Source of the DNA: Nymphaea colorata | Taxonomy: Eukaryota; Streptophyta; Magnoliopsida; Nymphaeales; Nymphaeaceae | DNA length: 64,000 nt | Reading direction: 5' to 3' | NCBI RefSeq assembly: GCF_008831285.2 | Contig: NC_045143.1 | Span: 496,001 to 560,000, forward strand | Shown: one piece after another, positions 50,601 through 62,778 of the stretch | Position numbering within the stretch: the first letter of the stretch is position 1 | How the letters are laid out: every line of letters begins with the position of its first letter | Program-made: the position numbers and the translations under genes | The notes under the pieces: generated by a model | What the model saw: the letters and a program-made list of their open reading frames with translations, nothing else | Database searches by the model: none | Told to the model about the DNA's origin: nothing

Positions 50601-53600
50601 TTAGGATGAAAAGACGTTTATATTATCAATTTCCATGTCTTTCAATTAGCAACCATTTAACAAACTTTTTATGTTTTCCTTTTCTTTTTCCAAAATTTCC
50701 AATTTTTTCCTCAGATTTTTCCAAGAAAAATGAATTCCTATGAAGAAAAAGATCTCCTAGATATTTTCTTGAGAACAATATCGCTGCTCATCTTTGTCAA
50801 ACTAAAGTCACTAGCTTCCCCATAAAACTAATGTGGAAAGGCCTTCTTGTTGTCAAGTTGAATATTTCATGTTCCCATTACGTTCACTAATTTTAATTCT
50901 ATCTGCTCGAGACTCATTGAAGCATCAAAACTATAGTAGCTTAATTTGTACTCAAATTGCCCATTCATGTCATCCATGAGTTGGAAAGAGAAAAGGAAAG
51001 CCTAAATAGTTAAGCAAAAATCACAATTCAAACTTCCAAATGGAAAAAGAAAGATCTACCATGATAACTAAACATGATTGCATAACTATTTATACCTCTC
51101 CCGACATTGCTTTCCTATGCGACCTGGCAACGATTTGGCTATGACGGACCACTTTGCTGGCCCAAATTTTGCCACCAGTTTGACTATTATATCATCCTCC
51201 TGTGCAGTAAAAAACCCCAGGTTACATACTTGTTATATTCAAATTTCAGATGTGTCTGAACACAGAAAGACAGAGAACAACCTCCTTAGTCCATGGCCCC
51301 TTCACTAACTCAGGGTTAAGAACCTTCTGCCATCGATGAAGACATTGCACCTCCGTCCTATCTGTGAAAAACTCAGCTGCATTTAAGAAAAAAAAAATAA
51401 TGCCAAGGTTAACCTGTCACAGATCACGATAAACTATAGAGACAGGAACTTAGTTTCTTATGCCATAAGAACACTCTTCATACTTCGTCTTGTGTTCACA
51501 GACTTGCTTTACTCCTAAACAAAACTCCAGCTCAAGTCATATGCAAATGTCCTACATAAGTTGAAAATCCCTCATGTTCAAGGTAGGACAAAGCTTAAGG
51601 TTGAAGAACAAATCGCTATGAAGGTTGTTGAGGTCTTGACCCTATGTCTTAAGGATGATACGGAATTTTAGGAAGGGGAAAAGGCAAAAAATTGAGCATC
51701 GAATTCACTAAACCTACAAATGAGGAGACTTTTGAGATGCAGATAGGAAGATTGAAACATGTACAGACTACAGAAGCATTTGCATATTTCTGAAATATGT
51801 GCTCATAAGGACCCAGAAACACGCATGAAAGGGGAAAAAGAAGGCAAATTTTAATTAAATAAAGTGCACATAACAAAAACTAGAAAATAATCATATTAAA
51901 AAGGATATTGGTTACATTTGACATATGAGGTAATGATCGCAATGTATAAAGCGAGGAACATCAGCAACAACATTGACAAGTAAGAAGTAAAAATTTAAGG
52001 CATAACTGTGATCAAGGAAGAGATAAGAAACCTATTTTTTTCCAATTTTTCCCTTTGAAAGCTCTTACGGCATGGCGTAGTGTCTCGTCCTGTCGAATTC
52101 CACAAAAGGTAAGTAAATAGACACCATATGAATGATAACATTCATAATCCTGCTTGAAACCAAAGAAGGGCCAAGAATGCAATAAATGGAACATCTGCAT
52201 ACCACATTAAAAGAGGTAAAACACAATTATTCTTATTCAAGCAGACCTTCTGCTTGAGCCTTAAGCCAGTGACATTTTTTTTCTAGTTGACAGTTTAGCA
52301 ACTTTACAGGACAAGAGTTAGATGAAAGATGGAGAAAAAATTACAAAAATTTAAGCCATGGATTTTTATGGTGGGAAGACACTATAACTTACACAAAAAT
52401 GCAACACTATTGCCTAAGATTTTTGACCTTTTATAGGAATAATTAACAAGCAACAGTAATATTTTCCTACCTCTTGTGGTGTCCAACCACCCTTTGCCCT
52501 CCGTATTGGTCCACTCCTCCTAAATGAAAATTTAATGATCATCAATTGAACAATAGAACTACATAAAATAGCTAATATATTGCAACCACAAGTAAAAGGA
52601 AGAAAAACAATTGAAAAGATAATGGTTCACCATGAAATGAGGCATTACAAAGAAGCTAGAAGAAAAAATAAGGAAATCAGATACGAAGCAGTGAAGATAC
52701 CGAACTACAAGAAACAGAATTTGACACCTAAACAAATGTGAGGTCAATAAATGCTTATAGCTTTAACACAAAAGGGTTTTAATCCAAAATTAAATGACAT
52801 CATGTGTAATTTTTCAAAAAGCATTGAACATCAGACGTTTAGAAATCATATAGAGAAACCAAGCTCGTTAAACTTTTTAAGGGTTCATGAAATTTTCTTC
52901 TCCCATCCAGAAATTTTCAGCTGCTCATTGAAGACAAGAAAGTTGAAGTCTTCCCAGAATTTAAAAAGACCGGACTTCTTTGTCACATTGGATAAGGGGA
53001 AATGATCACACTAGAAAAATTTGAAACCTATTCGCCTTATCAACTATCTAACAGTCACTGGGGTGAATTATATGATGACTATGACCATCCCAACAACAAT
53101 AAAACAGAAACGGTAACATACAACAACTTCATTTTAGACATCTGATAAAATTCCTAAACCATTACAATAAGAAGAAATATTGGTTAAACTACCAGACCAC
53201 AAGAAGCAACACGACGCTCATATTTTGCAAAACCCAGGTTCCTTCCAAAATGCAAAAAAAAAAAAAAAACCCGTAAACAGAAACGGAAATACAAGATGGG
53301 TCGGAGGGGGGAATAATCAATTAACCAACAAGAAACTCAGAATAGCAGAGAAAACTAAAACGAGAATAAATTACGCGCTAATTCATATATCATACCCTAT
53401 TGATAACCTACAGATGCCGAGTGGACATATTCATTGCCTCCTAAAATCGGAGTGTCATCATGCTGTCAGAAAATGAAAATAAATTTGCCAGAACGTTTCA
53501 ATACTTACCAAAAGTCTTACGAACATTCGTAATATTTAGATAATCATTCACGCATTAATCACGATTATCTAACAGCAAGCAAACAGGGTATCTGGCCGCG

Positions 53601-54060
53601 TACCAGGAATATTTAAATACCACATAAACCCAAACCAGCTACAACAAGAAGCAATATCATCTAGCAAGCTCCCACCTAAGAACACTCGTACGACAACAAT
53701 CAAGGTCGGGAACATAATTTTCAGGCCAAAATATGATCATAAACCCTCACGCAGATAGCAACTAGCTTACATCAAAAACCTCTTGCCATTATGCGTCCAC
53801 CAAGCCATAAAATTAAACAGAAAAATGTAAATGATCACCATCATATTCAGCAAAAACGCCACCCCGCAAATGCCCAAACCAAAGCAATGAAGCGAAATTC
53901 AATACCGATGAGACGGAGATGCTGTCACGGGGCTCGGACAAAGTTCAGAATCAGAAGACGCTGAGAGCGCCACAGGCTGTTTGTTCTCCACGCACTCGAG
54001 TTCCTTCTCCAGCGCCGGGATCGCCCCTCCAGGGGCATCCACCATCACTCCAGACGCCAT
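45318..54060 (-). CDS. MYB3R: Three-repeat MYB transcription factor (MYB3R, c-Myb-like)
   Basis: Nuclear factor that binds AACGG-core MSA elements of G2/M genes. Seven exons: 54060-53906, 52519-52471, 52089-52032, 51376-51282, 51199-51096, 49152-49024, 47124-45318, totalling 2397 nt (798 residues) with all phases matching. R1 (about 62-107) has GGWTPQEDETLRHAV and ends CLHRWQKVL. R2 (about 113-159) has KGPWTKEEDDIIV and ends CRERWHNHL. R3 (about 165-211) has KDAWTKEEELAL, DNSIKNHWNSSLKKK. The large last exon encodes a Ser/Thr-rich tail with TPSILRKRQRE and SPPYLSQRKRRA, motifs typical of plant MYB3R tails. Length fits the long MYB3R class (MYB3R1/4-like, often activators), though activator versus repressor cannot be decided here. 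Start chosen at MASGVMVDAPGG; the frame is open further upstream but encodes CT-rich leader sequence. Introns hold a (TC)n(TA)n array and a GTATCG repeat. Confidence 0.95.
47585..47650. repeat. (TC)n(TA)n compound microsatellite in MYB3R intron 6
   Basis: About 38 bp of TC dinucleotides run directly into about 28 bp of TA dinucleotides. It lies in the intron between the exons ending 49024 and starting 47124. Length variation between individuals is likely. Confidence 0.95.
49472..49785. mobile_element. GTATCG/CGATAC palindromic repeat, copy 2, inside MYB3R intron 5
   Basis: It shares with copy 1 the words GCGTTTCAAAAATGCGATACG, CACCACCTGTATCG, the T-rich middle and CCAGACCAATACGGCT. The ends form a rough inverted repeat: TGTTGTATGTATC at the left, and TGTTGTAAAAAGC when the right end is reverse-complemented. 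An 8-bp direct repeat TAAATCAG occurs at 49464-49471 and 49786-49793, which would be a target duplication, although it leaves about 6 extra bases at the right end. No reading frame is present. Confidence 0.7.
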
Positions 54061-54391
54061 AGAAACGGTCGGCTTGCGAAGCAACAGAAGACCGTCAAGC
54101 TGCTTGCCGGAGAACCGATCTCGAACGCCAAAAGGGACAGTCGATTCAGATCTCTCCCATCCCAAAACCCAGAATCCCACCCCCACAAGAACAAGCAAAA
54201 AGCCACAGACCCTCACATAAAACCTCAACCGTAGAAACAGAAAGAGAACTGCCGGAGTTGGGATCTTGTGCGGGAAGGAAAATTGGCGGGAGAGATGGGA
54301 AACCCTAAGAGAGAGGGAAAGAGAGAGAGGGAAAGAGAAAGAGAGGGCCGTTGCGGGTTTTATGAACGAGAGAGAAAAACGTCTATCGCTT

Positions 54392-54494
54392 AACGGCACC
54401 GTTAGGAGCCGTTTGGCTCGAGGCCTCGGCATCGAAGGAGAATATTAACGGCTAGTGACGGTCGCCGTCAGTGGGAAGTTTGAACCTCAAACGG
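54392..54494 (-). promoter_or_regulatory. Cluster of four MSA-like (AACGG) motifs upstream of MYB3R
   Basis: The AACGG core, on either strand, occurs at 54392-54396, 54409-54413 (as CCGTT), 54447-54451 and 54490-54494, four times in 103 bp. These are the core binding sites of MYB3R proteins. A telo-box AAACCCTA also lies at 54300-54307 in the probable leader. The motifs are seen directly; self-regulation is inferred. Confidence 0.55.
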
Positions 54495-54682
54495 CACTCT
54501 GTCGTGGCAACGCAAGGCAAAAGGCTGGAAGAAGCTCCAAGACTCGCAGGTCGTGCGTCCTAGCAGACTTCCCAGCCGATCCTGGCCGTCCATCCAGCTC
54601 ATTTTCCCCCCAACACTGACGGTAGAGATCGATCTTCATCTGCTGCACTTCCCCACTGCTCAAGGCGAATGAGGCTCGTTGA

Positions 54683-54741
<59 letters not shown>

Positions 54742-56623
54742 CCACTTTCACGTTAAAAAATAAGTTATTTGTTTATTTTATATTTCATTTGTATTATTTG
54801 AGGAAAAGGAATTCTAGAAACCAAATTTTTCTCTTTTTTTTTTATTTTGAGTACTTCAAGGCCCTAACTGATTGCCTGCTTGAGCTTTTCGTATGGTTTG
54901 CCCCCAAACGCTTTTAACTACATAGATAACTTGTAAATGTTACATGGAGTCTAGCTTTTATTTAGAACAAAATTCAATTATAAACTTTACAAAACCACAT
55001 TGAAAATTCTGACACTTAATTTGGATTCAGATGTATTTGAAAGCAGAGGCCAAATAAATTTGAAGAAACGAACCCTACACTATGCACACACACATATATA
55101 TGTATATCTTCATTTGATTGCTAAATGTAAATTTTCTTGTTGAACCGGTGGGGCTAGTAACCTTGGTCTTGTTCATTATGTTATTGCCTCTCAAACTGCA
55201 GGTTTCAAGGTGCTAATGCTCTCTCTAACAAGGCCAAATGAAAATCGAGATTAGTTTTTAAGAATTAAATCAAAGTCCAATTTGATGAAGAATTGCTTAG
55301 TCATTGATGCGCCTTTGTCTCTAATAAACTAAAAATTAAAGGACCATACGCCAAGGAGTACTGACCGTGCCAAGAAAATTTGTCGACCACAGAAGGCATA
55401 ATGATTTCATGTCTTTAACAAAAGCGCCTTGTAGCTAGACAACCTTTAGCAGGAAGATGTAAGGCGAGAACAGCTCTGTCTCAGGAAGCTTCTTTGATTT
55501 ATTGCACTTGTAGCGAAGGAAGGGCAGTTGCCTTGATTCTTGCTGTTTAAAACTAAAATGAAGAAATGTTTGCTTGAGAAAAGTCCGCTCCCGTGCAGGC
55601 CGGTTTCTTTGGATATGTACGTTGGCACAAGTGGGGCTAATAGGCAGTCCGTCTCTGTTTTGAATAATATTGAGGTGTCAATTTTTTTTTGTGCCGCAAA
55701 AAGGAGACTACCAACACACCAATTGAAACTTGATAAGAGTGACACATCAAAGCACCGAAAGCAGTCCCTGTACTCAGGAGCGGGGCCAAGATTTTTTTCG
55801 GAGGCAGGCCAAACAGTTCAACCTTTGGATCCAGGTGATGCCAAATTAATACATAACGCAACTAAAAATTTTCAGCAATTTTTTTTTTTCAATTCATTGG
55901 GGCCGGGCCATGGCCTAGGCAGGCCCCCCTCTCACTCTGTCCCTCCTGTACCCTAAGGAGAGTTAGGTAAGAGTTAAGATTAATATGATTCGTTTGTGAT
56001 CATGTATTTTTAATGTACTAAATCTATTAATCTATTTGAGCATCTTCCACGTGGACATCCAAGAAACTGGTGCTACATAATTTTTATTGTATTTCATGTA
56101 ACAGACCAGGAGCATTATATTCAAAGCACCAAAAAATCGTCAAATCAACTAAGTCATGCTTTTGTTACTAAATACTAACTAATGAGATCTCGTAAGGATC
56201 TAAAAATCAGTGATTTGAATTTTTTTGACTTACAAAACCAAGCGTGCTCATTGGAACTCATTGTTTGGGGATAGGTTCTTGATCATGAAAATTACTTCCA
56301 CAACGATGATGGAAAGCTTTACTAACTTCAGTTAAACAACTCAAGAAACATCTGGCTTTTGATGCATTTATCCTAACAAGATCTTCCCTGGAAGAAAGGT
56401 GACTACTGTCCACGATTATAAATAAGTGCCTCAGTAGTCCAGCCATAAAAATGCTGCAAACAATAAAATACAGTAACAGATTACAAAAGCTTTTATCCTA
56501 ATAAATAAACTTTTAGGGGAAGAAACGCAACACATCCACTTGTTAATCCCCTTCAAACAACCTCCACATGTTCTTCATCTTCCTCTCCACTCTCCATCAC
56601 GCTACTGAAGTCTGCAACCTTTT
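54495..56623. other. Intergenic region between MYB3R and the GH17 gene
   Basis: It contains the distal MYB3R promoter, a (CT)n(AT)n microsatellite at about 54683-54738, AT-rich sequence, and one MITE-like element at 55774-55944. The open frames at 55.4-55.9 kb overlap that element and show no domain. Confidence 0.6.
55774..55944. mobile_element. Short MITE-like element, family A copy 4
   Basis: A 171-bp insert starting TCAGGAGCGGGGCCAAGA, with its right end, reverse-complemented, AGGGACAGAGTGAGAGG. It is flanked by the 7-bp repeat CCTGTAC at 55767-55773 and 55945-55951. The end words match those of 9969-10157, so the two belong to one family. Confidence 0.65.
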
Positions 56624-58509
56624 CTAAGCTGCGTAGACACAACTGCCATAACCTGTTTCAAAAAAAAAAAAAAAGAAGCAGAGGAAAATCAAGATTCGAA
56701 GAAAAAAGAGAGATCTGACGTCCACTTGAACGATCGGTTCCTCCATGGAATATAATCCCAGCTGGGTTAGCCAACTAGAAAGTGAAAAAAGGTTCAGAGT
56801 TACAAGTTTCAATAGCTTATGGTCTGAGTCAAGCTGAGAAACGGCAGCAAGCGCTGTAAATAAACGGGCACTTACTGGGGTCGGCGTTGGTGATGAGCCC
56901 GGTATGGGCAAAGTCACAGTTGTAGTCATGGCGGCCCGATCGCTGGAAGTAGGCGTTCATGGCATAAGTCGCATGGGACCGGACGGACACCGGCTGGAAA
57001 CAGGCACCCCCTGGTTGGATGGGGGTGCAATCCACGCCTGAGCTGCAGACGTAATTGATGTTGGCCTGAAGAGAATTCTCATCTGCATTCTGCACGGGCA
57101 CACACCACTTCTTCCCTGTGGCAGGCGCCGGCAGCGCAGGTGTCCGATCTCCAGCCTGCAATAACAAATACAAAATGTCCAAGTGTAAAGTAACAAGAAG
57201 AAACAAAGATGGCACCACTTTTTTTATAATAATGGTTGATGCTCTTGAAAAATCTGTCAAGACACATTCTGATCGATCATGTTCTACAAAGCAAGGAGAA
57301 CTGCATTTTTCTCATTCCGATGGCTTTTCGCTCTGTGAGAATAAACTTTTTTCTCAAAAGGAGCAAAACAGAGTTTTCCTTAGTATTCAAATAGTAAGAA
57401 AGAAAAAGTAAACGGAAAGGGTTTCGGGATTTGAAGGGGAGTCTTTTGCCAACCTGGCCAACCATGATTCCGGCGTCGTAAACAGGGGTGAAGTCCGGCC
57501 GGAAGAGGCCGAAGTTGCGCTCGGCGGTGGGTCCAGGCTTCAGGTTCTCGTTGAAGAGCGCGAATAAGAAAGTCTCGAACCGCCGGCCGGGCATCAACGG
57601 CGTGCCGACGCCGGAGGTCACGTGGTGAATGAGGTTTCGGTTGTATGTTTGCGCTGCTCTGACGCTCACCCCAGCCTGACCCGGCTCCGCCTGCGTCGGC
57701 CACCCCGTCTCCCCCACCACTATCTCCACGTCCCCGTACCCCAACCTCTTCATCGCCGAGTAGACCGCGTCCAGCTGCCCGTCGAACATGTTCCTGTAGA
57801 CGTGCCCTGTGAACGCATCCCTGATTCCGGCATTCCGCCTGAACAGCGCGTAGTTCAGCGTCGTCGGGTTGTAGCCGAAGTATGGGTAGGGATTCACCGT
57901 GAACGGCGAACGGGTGGAGCGGAGGAACTCGAGCATCGGGGCGAAGACGGCCCTGTCGTAGCCCCGTCGGAACCGGCCGGCGGAGGGAGGCTCCGACACG
58001 GAGAGGATGCCCAGGGAGTGGGGGCTCGAGACCTGGATCTGACCGAGCCGGACTGATGAGAGCGCGGCGTGGAGGGAGCGCATGGCGGGAACGAGGTTGG
58101 CGATTAGGACCTTGTCGTTGCTGGCCAGGATCTCGTTGCCGACGGAGATGCGGTTGATGTTGGTGGCGGGAACGAAGGGTGAGACGTGTTCGGCGACCCA
58201 CTGGGCGGCGTAGCTGGGGTTAGTGAGGGGGATGATCTGATCGTTGGCGACGGAGATGGTGACCGCGATGCCGGTGCCGGCGAATGCGCGGATGATGGCG
58301 GGGTCGGAACCGAAGAGCTTCACGCGGTCGATGGTGGTGCGCGTCCGGAGGAATTGGGCTACCTGGGCAGGAGGCGGAAGGTTGTCCCCGAGGGTGCCAT
58401 AGTTCACCCCGATGTGAGCTGCTGCAGAGGTGGCGGTGGCGATTAGGAAGAGGAGGAGGAAGCGCACCGCTCCGGTGGCCGTTGGTGCTGGTGGCGATTC
58501 TCGGGCCAT
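56624..58509 (-). CDS. Glucan endo-1,3-beta-glucosidase (GH17) with X8/CBM43 domain
   Basis: Secreted enzyme that cleaves beta-1,3-glucan (callose). Three exons: 58509-57454, 57155-56876 and 56652-56624, totalling 1365 nt (454 residues), phases 0 and 1. Residues 1-31 are a signal peptide (hydrophobic [15 protein letters not shown]), and the mature protein starts HIGVNYG, the usual GH17 start. Catalytic glutamates are visible: Glu126 in SVGNE (acid/base) and Glu267 in VVGETGWP (nucleophile). A Pro/Ala linker leads to an X8 domain (about 369-452) with WCVP and six cysteines, which binds beta-1,3-glucan in this family. The last nine codons (YGSCVYAA and stop) sit in a tiny exon after a poly-T acceptor. 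No GPI-anchor tail follows X8, so the protein should be released to the apoplast rather than anchored. Exon 1 is strongly GC-rich compared with its surroundings. A CATAAAAGG box lies about 75 bp upstream of the start. Confidence 0.95.
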
Positions 58510-59992
58510 GGCGGGTGGCGGCAGAAAGGTGGTGGCGGAGAGAAACGTCTACTTCGCGATCCCGTTACGTGGTGGAGCGTTCCTTTTATGGCCTCATGCA
58601 AAGAGAGAGAGGGATTTTGATGGAGCGGATTAATTGTAGGGTGGAGTTTGAAAATTCTTCATTGAACGTGGGGGAGCCGATCAGCTGACTCCGCAAACAC
58701 GTTTTCTTCGGTGCTTTGACTTAAATAGCAAGGGACCCACAGTGGCATTCCAACTGGATCGGGTTCTAACGACGGCTTCATCTATGAATGTTCTACATTT
58801 CGATGCTTAAATTATTTTTTTTTTTATCTCTTTAGCTGTTCTCAATGTGCCTTTTTAATAGTTTCACTCACTCAAGTTGCGTTTGATTGCTCAAGAGAAT
58901 CTCAAATCTCTTATGTACAGATGGATTTCAGATCCACACTTTAATATAAAAGATTATGGATTTGAAATAGAAGGGGAAAAGTCACAGTGGCTACTTAAGA
59001 CATGGAAACTTACCCAAAAATTATAATCAGATCTCAACTCTGGATTCAGATCTGTGGGTTGCATGTCACTTTTGTTAGTACAGAGTAGGATCAGCACTTG
59101 AAACTGAGTCTAGCTTGCATCTGGGTCAAAATAGAACCCCTAAGGCGTTTTCAAGCCTTCTGTTTTTCCGATCCAATCGTATGACATATGCTTCTGTTGG
59201 AGGAGCCATTTCTCCTCATACATGGGGCTGGATGCGCCGTTTCAAACAGGCGCATCTCCAAGAGAGTTGCTACGATCATGCAGCGCACGCATCTCCCTCA
59301 GAAAAGAGCAAACAGTAAATTCGAACGCATCTATATCACACCAAGAAAAGAACACGCACCGATCGACCAGTGACACGCCTTTTAGCTCCTTCTCACTCGT
59401 ATTATGACCCCGATGAAGAAAAAACACAGCTCTTGCGTCGCTGCTTCCAGACAATTTCCACACGTCGACCAAACCTTCAGGCCCCAGACTCCAGTGGCTC
59501 CCCCATACCGTGAAAGTGAAGCGTCGCCGGAAAGCCACACACCACATTTATCTCAACGAAATCCACCCCGTATGGCCCAATCAAATACAAAAAAGAAAAT
59601 CACAGCACCCCTCTGCCCCCCAAAAAAAGCAAACAAATTAGAGATGCACATCTTCCAACTTCGCACCAGGGCAAGCAGAATCATCACCAACCCACACAAA
59701 CGAACTCTTCAAAAAGGGAAGGCACGATTAGCCTTAAAAACACATTCGGAAGATCCTCCACCAACAAATTAGTATAACAATACCAATGGCAACAAAATCG
59801 GCATTCTTCATTTTTGTAAATAGAGTAATTGAAACCTATGGAAAATAAAGATGACGACATAATAACCAGAAAAAAAAATTAACAATGGCAAAGTGTTCAT
59901 AGAATCTTCCCCTGGACAAAATAAACCAAAACCAGGAGACACACGAACAGAATTACATCAAAGACGGCCACCGCCTAAAGTTGAACAGCCGT
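58510..59992. other. GH17 promoter and HSC70 3' flank
   Basis: Both flanking genes are on the minus strand, so this stretch holds the GH17 upstream region (near 58510-58800) and the 3' UTR and downstream region of HSC70 (near 59992 downward). No domain or splice-supported gene is visible. The 123-codon plus-strand frame at 59404-59772 has low-complexity content and no homology that I recognise. Confidence 0.6.
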
Positions 59993-62654
59993 TTAGTCGA
60001 CCTCCTCAATCTTGGGGCCAGCACCAGCACCACCACCAACCGATGGGCCATCCTCGTCCATGCCACCGCCCATGTCTGCACCAGTACCCTGATACATCTT
60101 GGCGATGATCGGGTTGCAGATGCTCTCCAGCTCCTTCATCTTGTCCTCAAACTCGTCCGCCTCAGCGAGCTGATTGCCGTCCAACCATTGAATGGCCCCT
60201 TCGATGGCATCCTCGATTTTCTTCTTGTCGGCAGCGGAGAGCTTGGCGCTGATCTTCTCGTCCTTGACGGTGTTTCTCATGTTGTATGCGTAATTCTCCA
60301 GAGCATTCTTCGACTCAACCTTCTTCTTGTGCTCCTCGTCCTCCGACTTGTACTTCTCGGCTTCCTGGACCATCTTTTCAATCTCCTCCTTGCTCAACCT
60401 GCCCTTGTCATTAGTAATGGTGATCTTGTTCTTCTGCCCGGTGGTCTTGTCCTCGGCAGAAACATTCAGGATACCGTTCGCGTCAATGTCAAAGCACACA
60501 TAGATCTGGGGGACACCACGAGGAGCAGGAGGGATGCCAGAGAGCTCGAACTTGCCGAGAAGGTTGTTATCACGGGTTCTCGTTCTTTCACCTTCATAAA
60601 CCTGGATCAACACGCCAGGCTGGTTGTCTGAGTAGGTAGAGAAGACTTGTTCTTTCTTGGTCGGGATGGTGGTGTTCCTTGGAATCAAGACGGTCATGAC
60701 ACCTCCAGCGGTCTCCAGACCAAGGGACAGAGGAGTGACATCCAGAAGAAGCAAGTCCTGCACCTTCTCGTTGCCCTCCCCGCTCAAGATGGCAGCCTGA
60801 ACAGCTGCACCGTAGGCGACAGCCTCATCAGGGTTGATGCTCTTGCACAATTCCTTGCCATTGAAGAAGTCCTGCAACAACTGCTGCACCTTCGGGATCC
60901 TAGTGGATCCACCAACGAGCACAACGTCATGGATAGAGCTCTTATCCATCTTCGCATCCCTCAAGCACTTCTCCACAGGCTCCATGCACTTCCTGAAGAG
61001 GTCCATGTTCAGCTCCTCGAACCTGGCACGCGTGATGGTGGAGTAGAAGTCAATGCCTTCGAAGAGTGAATCGATCTCAATCGTGGTCTGAGCAGTGGAC
61101 GAGAGGGTGCGCTTTGCCCTCTCACATGATGTTCTCAAACGCCTGAGTGCCCTAGGATTTCCTGTGATGTCTTTCTTGTGCTTCCTCTTGAACTCCTGAA
61201 CGAAGTGGTTCACCATCCTGTTGTCGAAATCCTCACCACCAAGGTGGGTGTCTCCCGCCGTGGCCTTCACCTCAAAGATGCCCTCCTCAATGGTCAGAAG
61301 AGAGACATCGAAGGTGCCACCACCAAGATCAAAGATGAGCACGTTCTTCTCACCAACGCTTGTGGCCTTTTTGTCCAGACCGTATGCGATGGCAGCGGCG
61401 GTAGGCTCGTTGATGATACGCATCACGTTAAGACCGGCAATGACACCAGCATCTTTGGTGGCCTGGCGCTGGGAGTCATTGAAGTAGGCAGGGACAGTAA
61501 CGACGGCGTTCTTCACGGCAGAGCCCAGGTAAGCCTCGGCAATCTCGCGCATCTTCATGAGAACCATGGACGAAATCTCCTCAGCGGAAAACTGCTTCTC
61601 TTCGCCCTTGTATTGAACGTTGATCATTGGCTTGTCTCCGGGACCGGCAACAACCTTGAATGGCCAGAGCTTGATGTCGCTCTGCACAGACGTATCGCTG
61701 AACCGCCTCCCAATCAAACGTTTGGCATCTGCGCGTGAAAACGTGTCAATAAGGCAGCCACGATCGAGGGGCAAAATATTGGGAACTAAATAACAGAACC
61801 GAATCCAAAACGCTCGAGCCTAGAGAGGCCCAACTAAGCTATATGCACTTTTTGGATTGAACAAAAAGAAAACCACTATTGGTGGACTCAAAATCTTGAT
61901 CTAACCAAAACTTAAGAAATTTGAAAATTGTTATCACGACTATCATTAGAAAAAACTCTGCCCAACAAGGTTGACTCAAATGTTCAAAGTGCAGCCAGAG
62001 GATGTCGATCACAGACGAAAACCTACGCATAAAGAAAAAAGCCATCCACTAGAAGGGAGAAGCTTTTGAAATAACAGAAAATCCATACTTCAAGACAATT
62101 GTACGACCGACTCTGCCTACGGACAAGATATCAACAATCCAACGAAAACAAAAGAACAGAATCGGCTGAGAAAGCAACAGAAGCGACATGATGCAGCAAG
62201 AAAAGTCAACCATATAAGGGACACGCGCATCAGATCTAGGCAGACACAAGGAAGTGCAATAAAGACAGAATTCTAAATCCACATCTCAACACCCAAAATC
62301 CCACAAAATGAAACAGGTAAGCTGATAAGCAAACGCGGATCTACTAAAGAAACCGAAGAACATCTCAACCTTTCGCGAGGACACCTGAGACCCCTGGATC
62401 CAGTCATCACAAGGCAGGATCAGAAAAATGAGAAACTCACCGAAGACAGTGTTGATGGGGTTCATGGCGACCTGGTTCTTGGCGGCATCGCCGATGAGAC
62501 GCTCGCTGTCCGTGAAGGCGACATAGGACGGGGTCGTTCTGTTACCCTGATCGTTGGCGATGATTTCAACACGGTCGTGCTGCCATACTCCAACGCAAGA
62601 GTAGGTGGTGCCGAGATCGATACCGATCGCCGGACCCTCTCCCTTTCCGGCCAT
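59993..62654 (-). CDS. HSC70: Cytosolic heat shock cognate 70 kDa protein (HSP70/HSC70)
   Basis: ATP-driven chaperone of cytosol and nucleus. Two exons, 62654-62441 and 61728-59993, total 1950 nt (649 residues). The 712-bp intron splits the codon after NTVF, before [12 protein letters not shown], the conserved intron position of plant cytosolic HSP70 genes. All three family signatures are present: IDLGTTYS (residues 12-19), [14 protein letters not shown], and [17 protein letters not shown]. The protein ends GPKIEEVD; the EEVD tail marks cytosolic members and binds TPR co-chaperones such as HOP. No targeting peptide or ER signal is present. The start is [11 protein letters not shown], as in orthologues, although the frame stays open upstream through the leader. 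Exons are GC-rich with few rare features. A heat-shock element lies about 150 bp upstream. Confidence 0.98.
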
Positions 62655-62778
62655 TACGACGTCGGAGAGACTGTACGGAAAATCGAAAAAAGAAAGGGAA
62701 GGAAAAAAGATGGAGAGTGAAAGAAAGAAATGGGAGAAAAGAGATCCGTTGAGACTGAGGGGAAAGAGGAGGCACACG

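Noticed and set aside
54061-54432. In-frame 124-codon N-terminal extension of MYB3R
   Set aside because: The frame is open but encodes Ser/Leu/Phe-rich sequence from a CT-rich leader, and MASGVMVDAPGG is a normal start. The extension overlaps the probable 5' UTR and MSA motifs.
57380-58201. 273-codon minus-strand frame in the GH17 exon, plus several plus-strand frames
   Set aside because: They overlap the GH17 frame, which has the catalytic motifs. Their Arg/Pro/Gly-rich content is typical of the wrong frame in GC-rich DNA.
59981-60631. Long plus-strand open frame (216 codons) opposite HSC70, and another at 61178-61738
   Set aside because: Both are antisense shadows of the highly conserved HSC70 coding frame; such antisense frames are a known by-product of its codon use.
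62655-62777. In-frame upstream extension of HSC70 (hydrophobic, signal-like)
   Set aside because: The hydrophobic content comes from a TC-rich leader. Cytosolic HSP70s start [11 protein letters not shown] and the EEVD tail excludes an ER protein.
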